Assembly: GCA_918241715.1 (NCBI GenBank) | Contig: CAKJYB010000060.1 | Span: 1 to 16,407, forward strand | Reading direction: 5' to 3' | DNA: 16,407 nucleotides | Source: Clostridiales bacterium | Lineage (GTDB): Bacteria > Bacillota > Clostridia > Christensenellales > UBA1242 | Shown here: positions 1 through 6,461 of the stretch, piece by piece | Numbering within the stretch: position 1 is the first letter of the stretch | How the letters are laid out: every line of letters starts with the position of its first letter | Notes under the pieces: model-generated | What the model saw: only the letters and a program-made list of their open reading frames with translations | Told to the model about the DNA's origin: nothing | Databases searched by the model: none | Position numbers and translations under genes: made by a program

Positions 1-1380
1 TTCAGTTATGACAATTTGAAAAATCGCTTCCGTGAAATTGCATTCTTAAACAAAGGTTTGATTATCACGCTTGAAGACAGACGTCCTGGACAAGAAAAAC
101 ACGACAAATTTGAATTTAAGGGTGGAATTGTTGAATTTGTAAATTATCTCAACGAAAACAAGCAAATTTTGCTTTCCAGCCCAGTTTATTTCAACAAGTT
201 TAATCACAACGAAAAAGGTGATGTAATCAACGAAGTTGAAGTATGCTTCCAATACAATGATTCTTACAACGAAATCATAAACACTTATGCAAACAACATC
301 AACACCGAAGAAGGTGGAACTCACCTTGAAGGTTTCAAAAACGCACTTACAAAAGTTATCAATGACTACGCTGTAAAAAACAAGATTATCAAAGAAAGTG
401 AAAAACTTTCTGGAGAAGACTGCAGAGAAGGTATCACTGCTGTTATTTCCGTCAAACTTCGTGAGCCACAATTTGAAGGCCAAACAAAGACAAAACTTGG
501 AAACAGCGAAATGAGAACAATCGTCTATAAGGCAATGCAAGAAGCCTTTGGAGACTATCTTGAAGAGCACCCAAGCGAAGCAAGAGAACTCATTATGAAG
601 AGCATCACAGCCCAAAGAGCAAGAGACGCTGCAAGAAACGCAAGAGAACTTACAAGAAGAAAGAGTGTCCTTGAAAACACCACTCTCCCAGGAAAACTTG
701 CTGACTGCTCTGAAAAAGACAGCAGTTTGTGTGAAATCTTTATTGTCGAAGGAGATTCTGCTGGTGGTTCTGCAAAACAAGGCAGAGACAGAAGATTCCA
801 AGCAATTTTGCCACTTCGTGGAAAGATCTTAAACGTTGAAAAGGCAAGACTTAACAGAATTTTGGAAAACGCTGAAATCAGAGCCATGATAACAGCATTC
901 GGAACAGGAACAGGAAATGACTATGACGAAAGCAAACTTCGCTACAACAAAATAATCTGTATGTCCGATGCCGATGTTGACGGATCTCACATCAGAATTT
1001 TGCTTTTGACATTCCTATTCAGATTTATGCGTCCACTCATTGAAAACGGACACGTTTACGCTGCACAACCACCACTTTACAAAGTGTCCCGTGGAAAAGA
1101 AGATGTTTATCTTTATTCTGACGAAGAACTTGACAAGTGGTTTGAAGAAAACGGCAGAAAAGGCATAACACTTCAAAGATATAAAGGTCTTGGTGAAATG
1201 AATCCTGATCAACTTTGGGAAACAACCATGAATCCAGAACACAGAATTTTGCTTCAAATGAAGATGGAAGATGCAATCGAAGCAGACAAACTCTTCAGTC
1301 AACTTATGGGTGAAGATCCAGACTTAAGAAGACAATTCATTGAAGAAAATGCAACACTTGTAACTGACTTGGACGTTTAA
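1..1380 (+). CDS. gyrB: DNA gyrase subunit B, 5'-truncated by window edge
   Basis: This is the ATPase subunit of DNA gyrase, which works as a GyrA2GyrB2 complex to add negative supercoils. The frame is open from base 1, giving 459 visible residues. Seen, counted from base 1: the QTK loop (residues 161-163, K163 matching E. coli K337), the TOPRIM start EGDSAGGSA (250-258), the metal-binding DADVDGSH (323-330), and a C-terminal QRYKGLGEMNP motif. E250, D323 and D325 match the E. coli magnesium ligands E424, D498 and D500, with a steady offset of about 174. About 174 N-terminal residues, holding the GHKL ATP site, are therefore missing. The total would be near 633 residues, the short class without the approximately 170-residue E. 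coli insert. The stop is TAA. gyrA follows after 19 bases, so the two are very likely one transcript. A TTG at base 16 is internal and is not the start. Confidence 0.98.
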   Translation, partial: FSYDNLKNRFREIAFLNKGLIITLEDRRPGQEKHDKFEFKGGIVEFVNYLNENKQILLSSPVYFNKFNHNEKGDVINEVEVCFQYNDSYNEIINTYANNINTEEGGTHLEGFKNALTKVINDYAVKNKIIKESEKLSGEDCREGITAVISVKLREPQFEGQTKTKLGNSEMRTIVYKAMQEAFGDYLEEHPSEARELIMKSITAQRARDAARNARELTRRKSVLENTTLPGKLADCSEKDSSLCEIFIVEGDSAGGSAKQGRDRRFQAILPLRGKILNVEKARLNRILENAEIRAMITAFGTGTGNDYDESKLRYNKIICMSDADVDGSHIRILLLTFLFRFMRPLIENGHVYAAQPPLYKVSRGKEDVYLYSDEELDKWFEENGRKGITLQRYKGLGEMNPDQLWETTMNPEHRILLQMKMEDAIEADKLFSQLMGEDPDLRRQFIEENATLVTDLDV

Positions 1381-1399
1381 TTTAAGGGGAAAAATTATT

Positions 1400-3955
1400 A
1401 TGAATAAAAAAGAACAAGAAAAAAACAGATTAAATTTAAAAGAATTGCTTGAAAAAGAAAAAATCAAGCCAATTGAAGTTGTTGGCGACCTTAAAAGATC
1501 GTTTATCTCCTATGCCATGGCAGTTAACGTAAGTCGTGCCATTCCGGACGTAAGAGATGGTCTTAAGCCTGTCCACAGAAGAATTTTGTTCTCCATGGGC
1601 GAACTTAACAACTTCTACGACAAGCCACACAAAAAAAGTGCCAGAATTGTCGGTGAAGTTATGGGTAAATATCACCCACACGGAGACAGCTCTGTCTATG
1701 ATGCCCTTGTAAGACTTGCCCAAGACTTCTCCATAAGATACCCACTTGTTGACGGACACGGAAACTTTGGTTCTGTCGATGGAGACCCACCAGCTGCACA
1801 ACGTTATACAGAAGCAAGACTTTCAAAAATTGCAGCACTTATGCTTGAAGATATCGACAAAGAAACGGTTGATTTCTATCCAAACTTTGACGATACATTG
1901 ATGCAACCTTCTGTTTTGCCATCAAGATTTCCAAATCTTCTTGTAAATGGCGCAGATGGTATTGCTGTTGGTATGGCAACAAACATTCCACCACACAATT
2001 TGACGGAAGTTATCAACGCCATTCAAGCACTTATTGACAATCCAGACATTGACATCGACGAACTCATAAACATCATTCCTGCCCCAGATTATCCAACTGG
2101 TGGAATAATTATGGGAAGAAGTGGTGCAAGAGAAGCATATCGCACAGGACGTGGTTCAATTTTGGTTCGTGGTAAGGCAGAAATTGACGAAGACGCAAGT
2201 GGCAGACAACGCATTGTTATCACGGAACTTCCATATCAAGTAAACAAAGCAAGATTTATCACTCAAATTGCTGACCTTGTAAAAAACAAAAAACTTGAGG
2301 GAATCAGCGACCTTAGAGACGAAAGTGATAGAGACGGACTTAGAGTTGTTGTTGACCTTAAAAAAGACGCAAATGCACAAGTTGTGCTAAATTCTCTTTA
2401 CAAGCACACAATGCTTCAACAAAGCTCTGGAATTATCATGCTTGCCCTTGTAAACAGAGAGCCAAAAGTGCTCAACCTTAAAGAAATGCTCTACTACTAT
2501 TTGGAACACCAAAAAGAAGTAGAAACAAGAAGAGTAAAATTTGACCTTAAAAAAGCAGAAGAAAGAGAACATATTGTAAAAGGTCTTGTTACTGCCCTTG
2601 CAAGCATTGACGAAGTTATCAAGGTTATCAAAGAGTCTGCAGACAGACAAGCAGCGCTTGTAAACCTTACTCAAAACTTTGAACTTGACGAAATTCAAGC
2701 AAATGCCATTTTGGAAATGAAACTTTCAAAACTTACAAGTTTGGAAGTTGAAAAACTTAAAGAAGAACTTGAAGAACTTGACACGGCAATTGCAGACTAC
2801 AAAGATATCTTGGCAAAGCCAGAAAGAATTTTGAAACTTATCAGAGACTATCTTGAAGACGTTAAAAATCAATTTGGCGACGAAAGAAAGACAGAAATCT
2901 CTCTTGACCTTGGTGGCATTGATGTCGCTGACCTTATTGCAAAGGAAGATGTCATTATTTCTATGACCCACCTTGGTTATATCAAACGTATGTCAGTTTC
3001 TGAATACAGGGCTCAACATCGTGGTGGAGTTGGAATAACTGCTCACAAGACAAAGGATGAAGACTTTGTTGAAAAGATGTTTATCACTTCAACCCACGAT
3101 AACCTTTTGTTCTTTACAAACATGGGAAAGGTTTACAGCGCAAGAGCCTATGAAATCCCAGAAGCACAAAGACAAGCAAAAGGCAGAGCAATAATCAATC
3201 TTTTGCAACTTTCTCTTGGAGAAAAAGTAAACACAATTATTCCGATGGAGACAGAAGAAAAAGCAAACTTGATTATGGCAACAAGAAGTGGCCTTATCAA
3301 AAAGACTGCACTCTCTGAATACGAAAACATCAGAAAGAGTGGAAAGATTGCCATAAAACTTGTTGAAGGAGACGAACTTATCGGCGTTGACATCACAAAT
3401 GGCAGAGATGACATTTTGATTGCAACACACGAAGGAAAGTGTATCCGTTTCAACGAAACAGACGTAAGAGCTGTTGGAAGAGACAGCCAAGGTGTAAGAA
3501 GCATCAAACTTGCCGATGGAGACTTTGTTGTTGACATGGCAATTGTATGTGAAAACACAAAGATTTTGACAATTTCTGAAAACGCATTTGGAAAACTTTC
3601 TCCAATCGACGAATTTAGACTTCAACAACGTGGTGGCTCTGGTGTAAAGGCCGGAATCTTCAACGAAAAGACCGGAAAACTTGTTGGTCTTAAACAAATC
3701 AAAGAAGACTGCGATATCCTTATGATTGCAGATAGTGGCGTGATTATCAGAACACACGTTTCAGGCGTAAGCAACTTCTCAAGAGTAAGCCAAGGCGTAA
3801 GAATTATGAAACTTAAAGGTGGAGCAAAAATCACCGGTATTGCCCTTGCTGAAAAAGAAGACGAAGAAGAATCTTTGCCAGAAGAAACAGAAGATATTGA
3901 CCAAAACACTGCAGTTGAAGAAATTGTAGAAGAAACAAACGAAACAGAAGAATAG
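1400..3955 (+). CDS. gyrA: DNA gyrase subunit A
   Basis: This is the DNA cleavage and rejoining subunit of gyrase, 851 residues and of normal length. The ATG is preceded by AAGGGG at 1384-1389, 10 bases upstream. The breakage-reunion domain shows RDGLKPVHRR (52-61), the quinolone-pocket motif HPHGDSSVYD (92-101) and the catalytic tyrosine Y136 in QRYTEAR. S97 and D101 occupy the positions of E. coli S83 and D87, so the usual resistance substitutions are absent. The C-terminal beta-pinwheel, which wraps DNA, has the GyrA box as QHRGGVG (539-545). The usual consensus has basic residues at positions 2 and 6, here H and V. A second box-like QQRGGSG lies at 742-748. The last 34 residues (818-851) form an acidic tail with 18 Asp/Glu. 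The N-terminus is about 14 residues longer than in E. coli and lysine/glutamate-rich. ParC is the alternative, but the pinwheel box and linkage to gyrB favour GyrA. Confidence 0.98.
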   Translation: MNKKEQEKNRLNLKELLEKEKIKPIEVVGDLKRSFISYAMAVNVSRAIPDVRDGLKPVHRRILFSMGELNNFYDKPHKKSARIVGEVMGKYHPHGDSSVYDALVRLAQDFSIRYPLVDGHGNFGSVDGDPPAAQRYTEARLSKIAALMLEDIDKETVDFYPNFDDTLMQPSVLPSRFPNLLVNGADGIAVGMATNIPPHNLTEVINAIQALIDNPDIDIDELINIIPAPDYPTGGIIMGRSGAREAYRTGRGSILVRGKAEIDEDASGRQRIVITELPYQVNKARFITQIADLVKNKKLEGISDLRDESDRDGLRVVVDLKKDANAQVVLNSLYKHTMLQQSSGIIMLALVNREPKVLNLKEMLYYYLEHQKEVETRRVKFDLKKAEEREHIVKGLVTALASIDEVIKVIKESADRQAALVNLTQNFELDEIQANAILEMKLSKLTSLEVEKLKEELEELDTAIADYKDILAKPERILKLIRDYLEDVKNQFGDERKTEISLDLGGIDVADLIAKEDVIISMTHLGYIKRMSVSEYRAQHRGGVGITAHKTKDEDFVEKMFITSTHDNLLFFTNMGKVYSARAYEIPEAQRQAKGRAIINLLQLSLGEKVNTIIPMETEEKANLIMATRSGLIKKTALSEYENIRKSGKIAIKLVEGDELIGVDITNGRDDILIATHEGKCIRFNETDVRAVGRDSQGVRSIKLADGDFVVDMAIVCENTKILTISENAFGKLSPIDEFRLQQRGGSGVKAGIFNEKTGKLVGLKQIKEDCDILMIADSGVIIRTHVSGVSNFSRVSQGVRIMKLKGGAKITGIALAEKEDEEESLPEETEDIDQNTAVEEIVEETNETEE

Positions 3956-3960
3956 GTTTT

Positions 3961-3990
3961 GAAAGAAGGTTGAAAAATCAATCTTCTTTC
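3961..3990 (+). terminator. 12-bp hairpin after gyrA, possible weak terminator or processing site
   Basis: GAAAGAAGGTTG (3961-3972) pairs with CAATCTTCTTTC (3979-3990) across a 6-base AAAAAT loop, with one G-T wobble. The hairpin starts 6 bases after the gyrA stop. The T-run (4006-4010) sits 15 bases beyond the stem instead of directly after it, so this is not a textbook intrinsic terminator. It could give partial termination, or protect or process the gyrBA messenger before helD. Confidence 0.5.
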
Positions 3991-4003
3991 ACGCTTATAT
4001 ACC

Positions 4004-4020
4004 CCTTTTTGTAAAAGGAG
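4004..4020 (+). promoter_or_regulatory. helD ribosome binding site inside a small hairpin
   Basis: AAGGAG at 4015-4020 stands 5 bases before the ATG at 4026 and decides the helD start. CCTTTT (4004-4009) is complementary to AAAAGG (4013-4018) across a 3-base TGT loop, so most of the ribosome binding site can fold into a short stem. With only two G-C pairs the stem is weak. Any effect on helD translation is my inference. Confidence 0.4.
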
Positions 4021-4025
4021 AAAAC

Positions 4026-6077
4026 ATGGACAAACAAACCCTAGAACAAGAAAGGCTTTATTTGGAATCAGTAAACGCCCAAATTGACAAAAACAAAGCC
4101 ACAAACAGCAAAAAAATCAAAGCAAACAAAGAAAACATCCAAAACCAAAAAAGGTATTTCGCAGACTATTACTACGAAATTCGTGCAGGAAAGGGTGATG
4201 ACGAATTTGCTGACATAAACACTTCAATAGAAAATTTGGAGCAACAAAACGTTGCTCTTGAAAAAACAAACGACAGGCTTTCAAAACAAAAGAAAAGCGC
4301 CTATTTTGGTCGTTTTGATTTCAAGGCAACAACAGAAGACAAACCAAAGAGCTATTATATCGGTCTTGGGCTTGTTCAAAATGATCAAAACGTAAATCTT
4401 GTCTACGACTGGCGTGCTGATATATGTTCTATTTATTATGACGACAAAACAGGAAACACATCTTACACCTGCCCAGATGGTGAAGTCCGTGGAACAATCT
4501 CCACAAAAAGACAATACAAAATTGAAAACTCCGAATTAAAATATTATCTTGACAGCCAAATGGTTATTGACGACGATATTTTGATGGAACAACTTTCAAA
4601 AAATACGACGACAAAAATGCACGAAATTGTGTCAACAATTCAAAAGGAACAAAATGTTCTCATTCGTGATACAAATTTTGAAAACACCATAGTTCAGGGG
4701 GTGGCAGGCTCTGGAAAGACATCTATTGCAATGCACAGAGTCTCCTACATTCTCTACAAATACAGAGACCAACTTAAAAGCGACGACATTTTGGTTTTAT
4801 CCCCTTCCGAACTCTTTGATGACTACATCAATGACGTCCTGCCATCACTTGGCGAAGAACGCACTTTTACAACGACTTTTACAGAAATGTCCAGAAGACT
4901 TTTGGGCCTGCCTTTTGAATCAAGAGAAAGCATGCTTGCAAGAGTTATTTCCAAACAAGAACAAAAAGACTTTGAAGAAATTGCCATAAAGGCAAGTTTT
5001 GAATTCTTAAAAGATTTGCAAAACTTTCTAAATCATGACATCTGCAATCTCTTCGTTCCAAAAACTTTGGCCTTTGGAGACCTTGTGATTGAAAAAGAAG
5101 AAATAAAAGACATCTTCTTCAAAAAACTTAAAAATGTGCCAATACATACAAGAATTGATGTTTTGGCTGACACGATTGTTGACAGATTCAATGTCCCTGA
5201 CCCATTTAAGGACGATTTGACAAAAAGAGCAAAAAAGATACTCTATAGCAAGTTTTTGACCACGGACCTTGTAAGAATCTACAACATTTTCTTAAGAAGC
5301 ATCGGCCTAGAAGAAATCGAAACCATTGGTGCCTATGATATCGCCCCAGTGCTTTTGATAAAAGAAAACTTGTTTTCTCTTGGCAAAAGTTTTGATGCAA
5401 AATATGTCATTATTGACGAAATGCAAGATTACAGCCCATGCCACTTCTATCTTTTTGACAAGATTTGGAATTGTCCAAAACTTTATCTTGGAGACGTTTT
5501 CCAATGTATTGACAGAACAATAAGCGCAAACTATCTTCAAAATCTTGCAAAACTTACACACTCAAAAATCAAATATTTAAACAAGTCATACAGAAGCACA
5601 CTTCAAATTTCTGTTTTCGCACAAAAAATTTTGGGAAAACATATTGCAGAAAACGTAAACAGAAATGGTGAAGAAGTTGAATGTGTAACAACACACAACT
5701 GCGCAAACACAATCGAAAAGATTTTGGATATTCGTTCTAGAAATCAAAAAACAAAAACACAGAGTGTGGCAATCATTTGCAAAACAAGAGATCAAATCAG
5801 ACAACTTCAAAAAGAAAGTGAGATTATCAAGAAATTTAAAATCCTTGACAACTCTCATGCATTGACAAGAAACAAGAAAGTTATCACCACCCCAGCAGAA
5901 GCAAAAGGTGTTGAATTTGACTGCGTCATTGTCCCATACGCTTCAAGCAAAACCTACAAAAATGAGCTTGACCAAAACCTTTTGTATGTTTCTGCAACAA
6001 GGGCTTTGCACAAACTCTACTTTGTAAGTGATGGACATGCCAGCTCATTCCTTGTAAAGCGTCAAAAAAATGCATGA
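4026..6077 (+). CDS. helD: HelD-family superfamily 1 ATPase / RNA polymerase recycling helicase
   Basis: This is a UvrD/Rep-like superfamily 1 protein of the HelD type. Firmicutes HelD binds RNA polymerase and uses ATP to release it from stalled or post-termination complexes. The 683 residues are slightly shorter than B. subtilis HelD (about 770). Seen: a charged, coiled-coil-like N-terminus (about 1-90); the HelD signatures YFGRFDF and YDWRADICSIYYD; QRYKI-like KRQYKIE; Walker A GVAGSGKT (225-232); Walker B YVIIDEMQD (460-468, D464/E465); GDVFQCID; YLNKSYRST; motif V PAEAKGVEFDCVIVP; and motif VI LLYVSATRAL with arginine finger R659. The N-terminal arm and the linker region without UvrD 2B features separate it from true UvrD, Rep or PcrA. 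It lies 70 bases after gyrA on the same strand, so co-transcription is possible but is interrupted by the hairpin. The stop is TGA. E. coli-type helicase IV is the less likely alternative. Confidence 0.9.
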   Translation: MDKQTLEQERLYLESVNAQIDKNKATNSKKIKANKENIQNQKRYFADYYYEIRAGKGDDEFADINTSIENLEQQNVALEKTNDRLSKQKKSAYFGRFDFKATTEDKPKSYYIGLGLVQNDQNVNLVYDWRADICSIYYDDKTGNTSYTCPDGEVRGTISTKRQYKIENSELKYYLDSQMVIDDDILMEQLSKNTTTKMHEIVSTIQKEQNVLIRDTNFENTIVQGVAGSGKTSIAMHRVSYILYKYRDQLKSDDILVLSPSELFDDYINDVLPSLGEERTFTTTFTEMSRRLLGLPFESRESMLARVISKQEQKDFEEIAIKASFEFLKDLQNFLNHDICNLFVPKTLAFGDLVIEKEEIKDIFFKKLKNVPIHTRIDVLADTIVDRFNVPDPFKDDLTKRAKKILYSKFLTTDLVRIYNIFLRSIGLEEIETIGAYDIAPVLLIKENLFSLGKSFDAKYVIIDEMQDYSPCHFYLFDKIWNCPKLYLGDVFQCIDRTISANYLQNLAKLTHSKIKYLNKSYRSTLQISVFAQKILGKHIAENVNRNGEEVECVTTHNCANTIEKILDIRSRNQKTKTQSVAIICKTRDQIRQLQKESEIIKKFKILDNSHALTRNKKVITTPAEAKGVEFDCVIVPYASSKTYKNELDQNLLYVSATRALHKLYFVSDGHASSFLVKRQKNA

Positions 6078-6078
6078 A

Positions 6079-6180
6079 TGAATATGCAAAAAAAGAATTA
6101 AAATAACAGGCCAGATTTTTAAAAATTCAACAAATGTATACTTTATGCAAAGTTTACAAAATTCTAAAAAAAACATTTTT
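6079..6180. other. A/T-rich block, candidate DNA unwinding element
   Basis: This stretch is made almost entirely of A and T, with long A-runs, the palindrome TTTTTAAAAA (6116-6125) and the near-palindromic AAAAAAAACATTTTTT near its right end. It directly adjoins the DnaA-box cluster, which is the usual place for an origin unwinding element. A second A/T-only block lies at 6418-6440, inside the hisS promoter region. I see no clear DnaA-trio array, so the assignment rests on composition and position alone. Part of it may simply be the A/T-rich 3' end of the helD transcript. Confidence 0.4.
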
Positions 6181-6239
6181 TCAGTTGTGCACATTCATAA
6201 AAATCAAACCCCCCTAAAAACACCACTTTTTATCAAAAT

Positions 6240-6269
6240 GTATCCACAAAATTGTGGAAATGTGGATAA
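6240..6269. promoter_or_regulatory. Compact triplet of DnaA boxes
   Basis: Three boxes are packed into 30 bases: GTATCCACA on + (6240-6248), a weak ATTTCCACA on - (6253-6261) and an exact TTATCCACA on - (6261-6269). The first and second form a 16-base inverted repeat (TCCACAA, two A, TTGTGGA; 6243-6258). The first and third form another (TATCCACA and TGTGGATA around 12 bases). Such inverted pairing would place DnaA molecules facing each other. Confidence 0.7.
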
Positions 6270-6328
6270 CTTGTGCAGATTTTGCCATTTTCGACTCATT
6301 TTTACATGTTTGAATATTCATAAATGGT

Positions 6329-6376
6329 TGTGTATATTTATAAATTTGTGGATAAGTGGAAATTGTTTGTGTATAA
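6329..6376 (-). promoter_or_regulatory. Row of three same-orientation DnaA boxes
   Basis: On the - strand lie ATATACACA (6329-6337, one mismatch), exact TTATCCACA (6347-6355) and TTATACACA (6368-6376, fits TTATNCACA). Start-to-start spacings are 18 and 21 bases. The 21-base spacing is two helical turns, so the last two boxes lie on the same face of the DNA, as suits cooperative DnaA binding. All three face left, toward the + strand boxes of the left half. Confidence 0.72.
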
Positions 6377-6385
6377 CTTTGCAAC

Positions 6386-6408
6386 CAAACAACGTCAAAA
6401 GTTGTTTG
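6386..6408 (+). repeat. 8-bp inverted repeat overlapping the hisS promoter -35 region
   Basis: CAAACAAC (6386-6393) and GTTGTTTG (6401-6408) form a perfect 8-bp inverted repeat around GTCAAAA. The right arm covers the first three bases of the TTGACA -35 box (6406-6411). An alternative 6-bp pairing, GTCAAA with TTTGAC (6394-6410), overlaps it. Lying upstream of the predicted transcription start, it would act as a DNA operator if it acts at all. No known regulator is recognised. Confidence 0.35.
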
Positions 6409-6435
6409 ACAAATCAGAAAAAATTATTTTATATT
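6406..6435 (+). promoter_or_regulatory. Sigma-A/70-type promoter for hisS-metG
   Basis: A perfect -35 TTGACA (6406-6411) is followed after 18 bases by TATATT (6430-6435), one mismatch from TATAAT. Transcription would start near 6442, leaving a leader of only about 20 bases before the hisS ATG at 6462. The leader holds the ribosome binding site AGGAG (6449-6453), 8 bases upstream of the start. There is no room for a T-box or other riboswitch. The promoter sits 30 bases right of the last DnaA box and fires away from the cluster. Confidence 0.75.
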
Positions 6436-6461
6436 ATTTATGTCTTATAGGAGAATAACTT

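Larger units (their letters stand above)
6078..6461. other. Non-coding AT-rich region with DnaA-box cluster: candidate origin of replication (oriC) or part of it
   Basis: These 384 bases between helD and hisS contain no supportable gene. Matches to the DnaA box TTATNCACA: exact on the - strand at 6261-6269 and 6347-6355 (both TTATCCACA) and 6368-6376 (TTATACACA). One-mismatch copies are at 6143-6151 (+, TTATGCAAA), 6185-6193 (+, TTGTGCACA), 6240-6248 (+, GTATCCACA) and 6329-6337 (-, ATATACACA). A two-mismatch copy is at 6253-6261 (-). At even base composition a given exact 9-mer is expected about 0.003 times in both strands of this length, so two exact copies are unlikely to be chance. The flanks are almost pure A/T. 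In Firmicutes, DnaA-box clusters surround dnaA, usually a few genes from gyrBA. Whether this is the whole origin, one half of a split origin, or a DnaA-binding control locus cannot be settled here. Confidence 0.72.

Noticed and set aside
16..18. TTG as start of gyrB
   Set aside because: The frame continues upstream to base 1 with GyrB-like residues, and about 174 residues of the ATPase domain must precede it.
3089..3757. Long antisense frame (222 codons) inside gyrA, and a similar 251-codon one inside gyrB (46-801)
   Set aside because: These are shadows of the strongly conserved gyrase genes, produced by their biased codon use. They have Cys/Phe/Val-rich nonsense composition and no ribosome binding sites.
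6075..6101. TGA at the helD end read as an amino acid, extending the protein by eight residues
   Set aside because: The HelD motifs are complete, the other genes use TAA or TAG, and Trp is written TGG throughout. Nothing supports recoding.
6145..6450. Open frame of 101 codons on + in the gap between helD and hisS
   Set aside because: It has no ribosome binding site before its ATG and an odd Cys/Asn/Ile-rich composition. It overlaps all the right-hand DnaA boxes and the hisS promoter. It is better explained as chance in non-coding DNA.
6078..6461. T-box riboswitch or tRNA gene upstream of hisS
   Set aside because: I found no T-box core sequence, no specifier-loop architecture, and no cloverleaf. 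The promoter leaves only about 20 bases of leader.
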